DNA from: Peribacillus butanolivorans
GTDB taxonomy: Bacteria > Bacillota > Bacilli > Bacillales > DSM-1321
Length of the DNA: 64,000 nt
Assembly: GCF_001273755.1 (NCBI RefSeq)
Contig: NZ_LGYA01000001.1
Span: 1 to 64,000 of the forward strand
Direction: 5' to 3'
Shown here one piece after another: positions 51,944 through 60,243 of this stretch. How positions within the stretch are numbered: position 1 is the first letter of the stretch; every line of letters starts with the position of its first letter. The notes below the pieces were generated by a model. That model did not search any database, was not told the DNA's origin, and saw only the letters and a list, made by a program, of their open reading frames with translations. The position numbers were made by a program, and so were the translations under genes.

Positions 51944-53575
51944 TTATGAATTTCCAACTAATATTGTAAAATCAGCATCAATTGAATCTAGACTTTCAGT
52001 TAATCCATGGACCTGAATCTTCCACTTTCCTGACATGGTTAGAATCGACTTGGATGTAAACGTACCTGTATTTTCTCCCTGAAGTTGAAGCTTTATTTCT
52101 CCTCCGTCGGCCTCTACAGGCTCCATTATGATTGTAAGCTGTTCAATTTCGGTATAAGGCATGCCTTCATCATTGGATATGTTTACTTGGATTCGGTTAT
52201 CACCGACTTCATTGGGAGTTACCATTAACGTAACCTCATTATTTTCTGCAGTCATCAAAGTTTTCTCAATTGGTCCTGGAGAAGACATGGCCGTTTGGAC
52301 ATTTGTTAATAGAGCGGCTACAAGGAGAACGACGATTCCTACACCAAACTCTATTCCCACACTATAACCAAGTTTTTTTTCTTTCTTTTTCCCCCTGAAA
52401 AAATGAAATGCTCCTAAAACGATCATGACTAACATGAGACCAACTTTCGCAAGTAACAATTGTCCATATGTTGTTTTTAACAATGAATGGATAGTCGGTA
52501 CATGCTGTAAGCTGCTATATATCCCGCTAACGATCAGTATGATTACAAACAGAAATGCCCATCTGGAAAACCTTTGAATGATTGACCAGTAAAATGTTTT
52601 CTTATCTTCTGTCTGCCGATCAGCAAGCCCAGGCAATATTACCAATAAGGCCATAAGGCCGCCCAACCATAAAGCCGTGGACAATAAATGGAGGAAATCC
52701 ATCAAAACGGCAAGAACCTGATTAGGAACAGCTGCCGTATGTCCAATTGAAGCCTTACAAACCATCAAGATGGCTATTATGATGAAAGAAAGGAAGGGTA
52801 GTGATTTATTCAGGGAGTTCTCCAGCATGAAATAAATCACTAAAAATAGAAGGAGCAATATTAGAATTTCAACGATCCAGATGGCTCCAAAGTTTGTAGC
52901 ATTCAATACTTCTTTTATATAACTCACATTAAATGCATCAGTCCAACCTACGCCAGCGTCAATCGTCACCTTTAAAGGCAGACTGAAGAAGATGGAAAAT
53001 GCTAAACCTGCATATGAAAGCCAAAGGTATAGACGGGCTCTTCTGCTGGTTTCAAAAAGGCGAGAATCCTTCATTAACGATAATTGGAAAAAAAGGATTC
53101 CGGTAAGGGCTGCAAAAGATATGTATTGAAGACTTTGCAGGAAAACGTTGATGGAATTCGGAAAACCTGCATTCATTTCGGGATTTTCTTGGTTTGATAG
53201 GCCCGCTGAATCTCCGAATTGAAAGGGGATTGTCCCTTCAATGGGGTGGCCATCACTCGAAACCACTCTCCATTTTATGTTGTAAATTCCTTCATCGATA
53301 GTGCCTTTCCACTTAGCTTCCAGTATTTTTTCACTTTGTTCCGAGATTGTACTGTCTTGAATTTGTATTTTGTCCCCATCTTGGCTGAATACCTCAAGTG
53401 AATGAAAAGCTGGTTGTATATTCTCACTGAATTGAATGCTGATCTTTTCAGGAAGAGTATCCATTACTTCATTTGGACTAGGATTAGAACTTATAACAGA
53501 AGCATGACCAGAAGCCGTTACTGGATATAAAAGCAAACTGAATAGGCTGATAACCAGCCATAAATAATTCTTCAT
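51944..53575 (-). CDS. ycnJ: Copper importer YcnJ (CopC-CopD fusion)
   Basis: 543 residues. Signal peptide, then a CopC domain beginning GHASVISSNPSPNE with the N-terminal His and a later SSDGHPIEG copper-site His, then about eight transmembrane helices of CopD (HTAAVPNQVLAVLMDFLHLL) and a C-terminal YtkA-like domain. In B. subtilis it is the copper-acquisition gene repressed by YcnK and CsoR; no ycnK is adjacent here. Confidence 0.92.
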   Translation of the reverse strand: MKNYLWLVISLFSLLLYPVTASGHASVISSNPSPNEVMDTLPEKISIQFSENIQPAFHSLEVFSQDGDKIQIQDSTISEQSEKILEAKWKGTIDEGIYNIKWRVVSSDGHPIEGTIPFQFGDSAGLSNQENPEMNAGFPNSINVFLQSLQYISFAALTGILFFQLSLMKDSRLFETSRRARLYLWLSYAGLAFSIFFSLPLKVTIDAGVGWTDAFNVSYIKEVLNATNFGAIWIVEILILLLLFLVIYFMLENSLNKSLPFLSFIIIAILMVCKASIGHTAAVPNQVLAVLMDFLHLLSTALWLGGLMALLVILPGLADRQTEDKKTFYWSIIQRFSRWAFLFVIILIVSGIYSSLQHVPTIHSLLKTTYGQLLLAKVGLMLVMIVLGAFHFFRGKKKEKKLGYSVGIEFGVGIVVLLVAALLTNVQTAMSSPGPIEKTLMTAENNEVTLMVTPNEVGDNRIQVNISNDEGMPYTEIEQLTIIMEPVEADGGEIKLQLQGENTGTFTSKSILTMSGKWKIQVHGLTESLDSIDADFTILVGNS

Positions 53576-53749
53576 ATTGGTGCGCCATCATCCTTTCATA
53601 AGATTATGCAAGCTCAGTATAAAATAAAAATGTGAAAAAACAGTGAAAAAAAAATACTTATATAATGAAATTAAGAAATACTAGAAAGATATAAAATACC
53701 TATAATAAATTTACCACTTAACGTAACTAAAATGAAAAGAGGACAGAAA

Positions 53750-54619
53750 ATGAAATTTCAAAGTTATCCCAACACCTATGTCGGCTATGTACATATCATT
53801 ATAGAGGATTTATCGCGTAGTTTAAAATTTTATAAGGAGATTATTGGATTCGAAGTACTTGAGCAATCAGCTGATAAAGCAGTGTTAACAGCAGATGGAA
53901 AGACACCACTACTGATTTTGGAACAACCAGATGGTGTAACACCGAAGCAATTGAGGACGACTGGTTTATATCATTTTGCGCTTTTAGTACCGTGCAGAGC
54001 TGATTTGGCTAAGATATTACTGCACTTGATTCAATGTCGATATCCGCTGCAAGGAGCTTCGGATCACTATGTAAGTGAGGCCATTTATTTAGGGGATCCT
54101 GACGGAAATGGAATTGAAATTTATTGTGATAGGCCGGAAGAAACCTGGAAGTGGCAGAATGGGCAAGTTGAAATGGGTACGGTGGCCCTTGATGCAGAAG
54201 GACTATTAGCAGAAAATGATGAAACACCTTGGACAGGTCTGCCAAGTGAAACCGTAATGGGCCACATTCATTTACATGTAGCAGACATTGGTGCTACCGA
54301 AGAGTTTTATACAAAAGGACTAGGCTTTGATATTGTTGTACGATATGGAGGGCAAGCCCTATTTGTCTCGACAGGCAAATACCATCATCACATTGGCCTT
54401 AATACATGGAATGGAGTCGGGGCTCCTGCACCGGAGGCAACAAGTGTAGGACTGAAGTCGTTCACGCTTATTTTACCTAGTGAAGAGGCACGAAAAAACA
54501 CAGTAGAGCGATTAAAGCAATTAGGATCATTTATAAACCAGGAGAAAGAAGCTGTTGTAACAAAGGATCCGTCAGGAAATGTCATCCATTTAGTCGTTCC
54601 CACATTAAGAAATAATTAA
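53750..54619 (+). CDS. CatE-like VOC dioxygenase
   Basis: 289 residues, two vicinal-oxygen-chelate repeats (VGYVHIIIEDLSRSLKFY and MGHIHLHVADIGATEEFY). Candidate iron ligands: His in GLYHFAL or HIHLHV, Glu in NGIEIYCDRPEETWKW. Resembles B. subtilis catechol-2,3-dioxygenase CatE (YfiE). ATG 53750 follows AGAGGA; the ATG at 53732 is upstream of it. Confidence 0.85.
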   Translation: MKFQSYPNTYVGYVHIIIEDLSRSLKFYKEIIGFEVLEQSADKAVLTADGKTPLLILEQPDGVTPKQLRTTGLYHFALLVPCRADLAKILLHLIQCRYPLQGASDHYVSEAIYLGDPDGNGIEIYCDRPEETWKWQNGQVEMGTVALDAEGLLAENDETPWTGLPSETVMGHIHLHVADIGATEEFYTKGLGFDIVVRYGGQALFVSTGKYHHHIGLNTWNGVGAPAPEATSVGLKSFTLILPSEEARKNTVERLKQLGSFINQEKEAVVTKDPSGNVIHLVVPTLRNN

Positions 54620-54676
54620 GGTTTCTTTGTTAACCTGACCCTACCACATTTGCAGGAATAATAGGGGGGATAGGCG

Positions 54677-56128
54677 TTGTTAAAGAAAAGGTTTAAAGAA
54701 AAAGGTGTGAAGGTGATCTTGGTCGGTTCTCTTGTGGGAATGGGAACGTTCACTTATATGCCTACAGCGGAGGCTACGGAGGATACAGCGGTCACACAGG
54801 GAGAGGCCCAAACGGTAAATACTCTATCTAAGCTCAAAATAGATGGTATAACATTGAATCAACAGTTTTCTGCCGATGTTCTAGAGTATAGTGCAACAGT
54901 AGGGAAGAATGTTGAAAAAATCAGCTTACTTGCTGAGAGTTCCAGTGAGACTGCTACCATATCAGTGAATGGTATACAACTGACAAATGGGAAGGCTGAG
55001 GATTTTTCTCTTCAAACTGGTAAGAATACGTTCACGATCACGGTCAGTGATGGGATAAATGAAACGACTACCTATACCGTCCAGGTTGATAAATCGGAAA
55101 GCGATGACAACCTTTTAACTGCGATTGGATTATCAAAAGGTTCTTTAACATTTGATGCGTCTGTAACAGCTTATAAGGTTTCTTTGGCGAATAAAGTCAA
55201 TACCATTACGGTGGCTCCAACAGTGAGTGACAGTACTGCAAGGGTAAATGTAAATGGAATAGATGCAACGAGTAAAGGAGTAAAGGTGAACCTTCCAGTT
55301 GGTAAGACAACAGTGAAGATTGTCGTTGCAGCAGAAAATGGAGATAAAAAAACATACACGCTTACGATGACAAGGGCTGCAGCAAAGGCAAAGAGAACCG
55401 AAGATAAGGATACCTCTAAAGGAGATGAAGCTAAAAAGGAATCTTCAACAGGAGCAAGTAAAACTCAACCTTCCTCCGATAACGGTGACAAACCATCATC
55501 AACTCCTTCGGATTCATCCAAAGGTCAAATGCTAAGTAGCCAAGCACCTAAAGCACAGCAGATTGCAAGCATTTCTACACAAAAAACCTTATCGGATTCT
55601 GTTAAAAAGGTAATGTCAGCTGGGTCCGTAGGTGAGGAAGGCAATAACGCACCAGTGTTGAACACTTTGACAGTATCAAAAGGAACGTGGAACAAATCTT
55701 TTGATTCTGATGAGCATACATATCATATCGAAGTAGATAAGGATATTACCTCAGTCCAAATTGAAGCTATAGCTAGCGCAAGTGGAGCTACGATAAAATA
55801 TGACGGTGAAAGCAGTAAAACCGTAACGATTAAGAATAAAGCTAAGACGGCAATTTCAGTAACAGTCTCAAAAGATGGAGCACGACGTACCTACGTCCTT
55901 GTTTTCGATAAAGATATCGATGTAGACATGGATGAGGAAGAAACTGTAGATGATGCCAAAACTGAAAAAGAGGCAGTAGTTGGAGCAACACAAATGAGTA
56001 CATCTAGTAAATCGGAAAACCTTAAATCCAATAACAAAGGTAGCCAGATGATGACGATGGATAATCAATCAACAGAATCCATTTCATTTTTGGGGAAAAT
56101 AAAGAAATTCGTTCTCTCTCTTTTTTAA
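54677..56128 (+). CDS. Secreted cadherin-like repeat protein
   Basis: 483 residues. The N-terminus (KKRFKEKGVKVILVGSLVG, then AEA) is a signal peptide. Three cadherin-like beta-sandwich repeats follow, each with the L-x-L start and an xYxVxV end: about 50-140, 145-235 and 330-418. A Ser/Lys-rich linker (about 236-325) separates repeats 2 and 3. The C-terminus SFLGKIKKFVLSLF is amphipathic, with no LPXTG. TTG start after GGGGGGAT. Role unknown; adhesion or matrix binding is plausible. Confidence 0.78.
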   Translation: MLKKRFKEKGVKVILVGSLVGMGTFTYMPTAEATEDTAVTQGEAQTVNTLSKLKIDGITLNQQFSADVLEYSATVGKNVEKISLLAESSSETATISVNGIQLTNGKAEDFSLQTGKNTFTITVSDGINETTTYTVQVDKSESDDNLLTAIGLSKGSLTFDASVTAYKVSLANKVNTITVAPTVSDSTARVNVNGIDATSKGVKVNLPVGKTTVKIVVAAENGDKKTYTLTMTRAAAKAKRTEDKDTSKGDEAKKESSTGASKTQPSSDNGDKPSSTPSDSSKGQMLSSQAPKAQQIASISTQKTLSDSVKKVMSAGSVGEEGNNAPVLNTLTVSKGTWNKSFDSDEHTYHIEVDKDITSVQIEAIASASGATIKYDGESSKTVTIKNKAKTAISVTVSKDGARRTYVLVFDKDIDVDMDEEETVDDAKTEKEAVVGATQMSTSSKSENLKSNNKGSQMMTMDNQSTESISFLGKIKKFVLSLF

Positions 56129-56138
56129 TATTACCAAG

Positions 56139-56172
56139 GGACTGTTTCAAAAAATTTGAAGGGGTCTTTTTT
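56139..56172 (+). terminator. Terminator after the cadherin-like gene
   Basis: GACTGTTTCAAA and TTTGAAGGGGTC, partly G-T paired, then TTTTTTT. Confidence 0.65.
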
Positions 56173-56180
56173 TAGAATAC

Positions 56181-56212
56181 AAAAAAAGGACAAGATTTAA
56201 TAGGCTTGTCCT
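56181..56212 (-). terminator. Terminator after the histidine kinase gene
   Basis: AGGACAAG and CTTGTCCT with a T-run on the minus strand. Confidence 0.85.
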
Positions 56213-56217
56213 GAAAT

Positions 56218-57843
56218 TTATATTGGTAAAACAATTTTGACTTCAGTTCCATGATTTAGCTCGCTGTTAAAACGAACCTTTCCTCTGTGCGCCTCAATAA
56301 TTCGGCAGCTAACGGTCAATCCTAGACCCGTTCCTCTTTCTTTAGATGAATAAAAAGGTTCTCCTAGATGTTTCAAACGATTTTTTTCGATTCCACTTCC
56401 ATTATCCCTGATGGTTATGGAAAGGGTATTGTCGATTTGCTCGAAATCAATCCAAATGTGATCGGCGGAGGCCTCCATAGAGTTCTTAATCATGTTTATA
56501 AACACTTGTTTGAGCTGATTTGCCTCACATGAAAGAAGCGGGATTTCATTTTTTACATCTATCGATATTTTTGTAGAATATGAGTCTGCCTCTGGTTTAA
56601 GCAAGGTTTTGACTTCATCCATCAGTTCAATAATTTGGTGTTTACTGAATGGGAGTTCCTGAGGTTTTGCAAGAACAAGTAATTCGCTTACAATCAGATT
56701 GATTCGGTCTAATTCACTGAGCATAATAGTGTAGTATTGTTCAAAGGGGTGGTCGCTCTTTTTAAGTAACTGGACGAATCCTTTTAAAGAAGTTAATGGG
56801 TTACGTACTTCGTGTGCTACACTGGCAGCAAGTTCACCGACTATTGACAACTTTTCGGTTCTTCTTAAGCGTGCTTCCGTTTCTCGGATTTGAGTTACAT
56901 CTTTAGCATAGGTAATAATTCCGACTAATTCATTTCCAATAAGCATCGGGACAAATGTACATGAAAGTAAAAGAGACTTCCCGTATTTCGTGAGAAACTC
57001 TATATCTTTTCCTTTTTTTATCCCCTTTTGGTTTTCCACGACGTATTGACAGGATGTACGAATCAGTTCTTCATCTTCTGCGGAAAAGTTTAACTCAATA
57101 AAAGAGGCACCTTGGATTTCTTCTTGATGAAAGCCTGTAACTGTTTCAAACCTTGGATTGACGGTGGTAATTATTCCGGTTAAATCAAGCATCAGCATCG
57201 GATAAGGGTTGTGTTCGAACAATGATTTATAGCGCTGTTCACTCTCAAATAATTGATTTTCTGCGACAACTCTTTCAGAAATATCCCTGCCAATGACCAC
57301 TAATCCTTTTCGGGAACCATCTTCAAAGAACAAAGGAACTTTGATGGTATCAAAGGTCTTATGATTGCCGTTGGGTAGCGGGATGATTTCCTCACACCGC
57401 GTAATCTCCTTTTTTATCCACGTTTCTTCATCTGAAATTTCACAGTAGATTAACGACTCTTTATAAAATTCGGAGTATTCTGCGAGCTCACTGTCTTTTT
57501 TTCCCTTATAGTCTACATGTTCCAATTGAAATAATTGCAGACCAAAGGTGTTGGATTCAAGCCATCGGCCATCTCCATCCTTGAAGTTAACGAAGTCTAC
57601 CATTGAATTAATGAGCGTGCGACGACGCTGTTCCTCCTCTTTTAATTGCTTGAATTTTTCTCTTTTAGCCAAATAAAGAAATAAAATCAAGCCTATTGAT
57701 AAAAGAAAAACAATTCCTTCTGCTCTTTGGAGTTGAATAAAGACCTCTTTGTTTTCAATATTAGTAGTTAAAAAGTAGTCGAACACGACTAGTGTAAGAA
57801 TCCCAAATAGGATATATAGTACTAAAATGGAGCGTTTGGACAT
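56218..57843 (-). CDS. PAS-domain sensor histidine kinase
   Basis: 541 residues. Two transmembrane helices (7-27 and 42-60), a PAS-like domain (about 75-190), a second PAS domain (about 200-318), HisKA with His344 in ASVAHEVRNPLTSLKGF, and HATPase with NMIKNSMEA, RDNGSGI and GTGLGLTV. The H-box is very like that of the KinA-KinE sporulation kinases, and no response regulator is adjacent, so entry into the Spo0F phosphorelay is plausible. ATG 57843 follows GGGAG; an earlier in-frame start at 57873 has no such site. Confidence 0.87.
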   Translation of the reverse strand: MSKRSILVLYILFGILTLVVFDYFLTTNIENKEVFIQLQRAEGIVFLLSIGLILFLYLAKREKFKQLKEEEQRRRTLINSMVDFVNFKDGDGRWLESNTFGLQLFQLEHVDYKGKKDSELAEYSEFYKESLIYCEISDEETWIKKEITRCEEIIPLPNGNHKTFDTIKVPLFFEDGSRKGLVVIGRDISERVVAENQLFESEQRYKSLFEHNPYPMLMLDLTGIITTVNPRFETVTGFHQEEIQGASFIELNFSAEDEELIRTSCQYVVENQKGIKKGKDIEFLTKYGKSLLLSCTFVPMLIGNELVGIITYAKDVTQIRETEARLRRTEKLSIVGELAASVAHEVRNPLTSLKGFVQLLKKSDHPFEQYYTIMLSELDRINLIVSELLVLAKPQELPFSKHQIIELMDEVKTLLKPEADSYSTKISIDVKNEIPLLSCEANQLKQVFINMIKNSMEASADHIWIDFEQIDNTLSITIRDNGSGIEKNRLKHLGEPFYSSKERGTGLGLTVSCRIIEAHRGKVRFNSELNHGTEVKIVLPI

Positions 57844-57937
57844 GGAGATTCTCCCTGATTTACGACATTTCAAAGGTTAAAAATACATACACATTTTAAC
57901 AAACTATCAAAGAAAAATATATGCAGAATCATAAATA

Positions 57938-57970
57938 AAAAAACAGGAGCCCTAACAGTCACCTGTTTTT
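57938..57970 (-). terminator. Terminator overlapping the TVP38 gene end
   Basis: AAAACAGG (57940-57947) and CCTGTTTT (57962-57969), T-run on the minus strand. Confidence 0.7.
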
Positions 57971-58633
57971 CCTGAAGAAGGTTACTTTCTTTTTCTTCTT
58001 AAAGCGTTTATAGATAAGGAAAAATAGTAAGAAGAGGAAGGCGAGTACAGCTAGTGTATATTCGTTCATTTCCACAGATAGGAGACCATAAGGGATTAAG
58101 GATAGAAAGAAAAAGTATATAAGATTTCCGAGTGCGGTCGCTAATAAAAAATCCTTGAAGGTTACAGAGCTGACTCCAGCTGCCAAGTTAATTAAACTTG
58201 TTGGTATGAGTGGGAATATCCTTCCGGTAAACACGTACATAAAGCCATGCTCTACAACGGATTCTTTCCATTTTGGGCCCATTTTCTTTAAGAGAGGTGC
58301 CTGAAACCAGTTCCTGGCTGCATAAAAAATGAATCCTGATGCAACGACACTTGTAACCCAACTCCATAAGTACCCATATATGAATCCAAATATCGCGACA
58401 TTGATGGTTAGGAGTAAAATTAAGGGTATAATGGTAAAAGAATTTTGGACAATCATCAACACAAATGTCACAACAAAAGTAAGCAAAAGGTTTTCTGTCA
58501 ATATGGTTATAACTGAATCCAAATCACTTTTCCAAACCATGGTGAACAATTCTGCATTGGAAACGATAAATATTACTATTACCAATAGACCGATTAAGGT
58601 CAGTATTTTTTTCAAAAGGTCACCACCATTCAT
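57959..58633 (-). CDS. TVP38/TMEM64 (DedA-like) membrane protein
   Basis: 224 residues, five to six helices. The family block GRIFPLIPTSLINLAAGVSS near residue 135 is clear, with FIFYAARNWF before it. Very basic C-terminus (KRFKKKKK). DedA-like proteins move phospholipids or undecaprenyl phosphate; the role here is unknown. Start uncertain: ATG 58633 has no Shine-Dalgarno, while TTG 58615 follows GGTGGTGA. Confidence 0.83.
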   Translation of the reverse strand: MNGGDLLKKILTLIGLLVIVIFIVSNAELFTMVWKSDLDSVITILTENLLLTFVVTFVLMIVQNSFTIIPLILLLTINVAIFGFIYGYLWSWVTSVVASGFIFYAARNWFQAPLLKKMGPKWKESVVEHGFMYVFTGRIFPLIPTSLINLAAGVSSVTFKDFLLATALGNLIYFFFLSLIPYGLLSVEMNEYTLAVLAFLFLLFFLIYKRFKKKKKVTFFRKNR

Positions 58634-58666
58634 ACTAATAGTTTATCATCTTCAGGTTCAATGGTG

Positions 58667-58703
58667 AAAAAAAGAGCTTCCGCATGAAGCAGACAGCTCT
58701 TTT
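58667..58703 (-). terminator. Terminator after queT
   Basis: AGAGCT and AGCTCT with inner CTTC/GAAG pairing; a seven-T run on the minus strand. Confidence 0.75.
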
Positions 58704-58736
58704 CCATTATAGTGGGTTAACGACGCGAAGATTCCT

Positions 58737-59222
58737 TTATAGCCACTTTTCAAACTGAATTCTTTTATTCATTCCATAAATAATTGGCGCACCAACTAAA
58801 AGGACGATGAACTCACCGACAGCCGTGGTCATCCAGCTTAACAAGAATGGTAAATCCAGGGCAAGGTTCAGTTCGATTGCAATTAAAAACATTGTGAACG
58901 TGAAAAAGATAATCGTAACGATCATCCGTCCTTTAATGCTCTTTATGAAGCGTGAGGCAAAAATGACAAGCAATAAGGCAAGCAGAGATTGCCCTACCCC
59001 GAATATCAAATCATATGGCACCATCGGCGAAAAGAGCAGATTCGATATGAAAACGCCGCCCACTATGCCGTAGATATATTTTTTGTTAAATACAATCAGA
59101 TGATTCAATATTTCCGGAACCCGAAATTGGTATATTCCAAATGATATTGGCTGAAACACAAATGAGACCACCACATATAAGGCGGCCAATAACCCGCTTA
59201 TCACGAGTGTACGAACATTCAT
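58737..59222 (-). CDS. queT: Queuosine precursor transporter QueT
   Basis: 161 residues, about five helices, QueT family (S component of an ECF transporter for queuine precursors). PISFGIYQFRVPEILNHLIVF and the GGVFISNLLFSP block are typical. It is preceded by a preQ1 riboswitch, which supports the assignment. The Shine-Dalgarno GGGAGAG is 6 bases before the ATG and lies at the 3' end of the aptamer. Confidence 0.92.
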   Translation of the reverse strand: MNVRTLVISGLLAALYVVVSFVFQPISFGIYQFRVPEILNHLIVFNKKYIYGIVGGVFISNLLFSPMVPYDLIFGVGQSLLALLLVIFASRFIKSIKGRMIVTIIFFTFTMFLIAIELNLALDLPFLLSWMTTAVGEFIVLLVGAPIIYGMNKRIQFEKWL

Positions 59223-59231
59223 TTTACTCTC

Positions 59232-59269
59232 TCCCTAGTTTTTTATCGTGGGATGGTTACGAACCACGT
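59232..59269 (-). promoter_or_regulatory. preQ1 class I riboswitch
   Basis: On the minus strand: P1 CGTGG with CCACG, loop TTCGTAACCATC, then the A-rich tail ATAAAAAACTAGGG, all as in preQ1-I aptamers. The tail runs into the queT Shine-Dalgarno, so control is probably at translation. Confidence 0.87.
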
Positions 59270-59291
59270 TTAGGCTTTTGCCCGAAGACTA

Positions 59292-59321
59292 ATAGTATCC
59301 CATGTAGGCTTGTTTCGTCAA
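59292..59321 (-). promoter_or_regulatory. Sigma-A promoter of queT
   Basis: TTGACG, an 18-bp spacer and TACTAT on the minus strand, about 22 bases before the riboswitch. Confidence 0.65.
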
Positions 59322-59441
59322 TTTGTAAAGAATGGTTTCAAAATAATAAGTTTTCAAGCTGTGGATGTCTCAAATGATTTTGATTTATTGCAATAAAGGA
59401 TGATATTATTTTTACATGTACTTCAAAGGAGTGGTTATAAT

Positions 59442-59963
59442 ATGTCGATCGAGAGTGTCAAGAGCCATTTTAAAAAATGGGACCGGGAAGGCGATGTAAT
59501 GGAGTTCGAAACATCAAGTGCTACGGTGAATGAGGCTGCAGAAACCATCGGCGTTATTCCAGCGCGGATTGCTAAGACTCTTTCCTTTAAGGGGGAAGGT
59601 GAGCATGCGATTTTGGTTGTTGCCGCAGGGGACGCAAAAGTGGATAATAAGAAATTTCGTCAGATGTTCGGGTTCAAGGCACGAATGTTGTCAGCTGAGG
59701 ATGTGCTTGAACAGACTGGTCATGCCATTGGAGGAGTCTGCCCGTTTGGGTTGGCAAATGACCTAGATGTTTTCCTTGATGTGTCGATGAAGCGCTTTGA
59801 GTCTTTATTCCCAGCATGCGGAAGTGCGAACTCTGCAATAGAACTTAAATTCGCTGAATTATTTGAATATTCAGGAGCGAAGGATTGGGTTGATGTTTGT
59901 AAGGCATGGGAAGAAGAGCAGAATGAGGAAGAAGCAGTAGGTAAGACAGTTGATGGATTTTGA
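59442..59963 (+). CDS. YbaK/EbsC-family deacylase-like protein
   Basis: 173 residues, the YbaK/ProX domain that removes wrongly charged amino acids from tRNA in relatives. IGVIPARIAKTLSF, DAKVDNKKFRQMFG and the GGVCPFGL loop are diagnostic; the Lys of DNKKFR lies in the active site region. ATG 59442 follows AAAGGAGTGG; the ORF is open 14 codons upstream without a better start. Confidence 0.88.
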   Translation: MSIESVKSHFKKWDREGDVMEFETSSATVNEAAETIGVIPARIAKTLSFKGEGEHAILVVAAGDAKVDNKKFRQMFGFKARMLSAEDVLEQTGHAIGGVCPFGLANDLDVFLDVSMKRFESLFPACGSANSAIELKFAELFEYSGAKDWVDVCKAWEEEQNEEEAVGKTVDGF

Positions 59964-59997
59964 TTTATCGTACCAAAAAGAACCACATAGAATGGAA

Positions 59998-60022
59998 ATG
60001 AGTCCACTTTGGTGGACTTTAT
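59998..60022 (+). terminator. Terminator after the YbaK gene
   Basis: AGTCCAC and GTGGACT around a 4-base loop, then TTATTTG. Confidence 0.78.
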
Positions 60023-60125
60023 TTGTTGATAACGAGAGACATTACCTTTTCCCTTTTTATTACTGGATTTTTAGTAAGCTTTTAACTTGTTCCTAATAGG
60101 TTTGCTCCCATTTTTTTCTGAAAAG

Positions 60126-60155
60126 TTGACCGCAGATGTAAATTAACGGTCTAAT
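60126..60155 (+). promoter_or_regulatory. Sigma-A promoter of the CBS-HEPN gene
   Basis: TTGACC (60126-60131), an 18-bp spacer and TCTAAT (60150-60155). Confidence 0.55.
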
Positions 60156-60174
60156 TAGGGGAGGTTTGTTCAAC

Positions 60175-60243
60175 ATGGCGCATAGGCAAATCGTTCAGAA
60201 AGTTCGTAAGTGGAGGGTTAAAGATGTTCAATGGAAGCTATAA
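60175..60243 (+). CDS. Possible 22-residue leader peptide
   Basis: ATG 60175 after GGGGAGG starts a basic 22-codon frame (MAHRQIVQKVRKW and on) that ends inside the next gene. If the promoter at 60126-60155 is right, the transcript starts near 60162 and would cut this Shine-Dalgarno, which argues against translation. Confidence 0.25.
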   Translation: MAHRQIVQKVRKWRVKDVQWKL

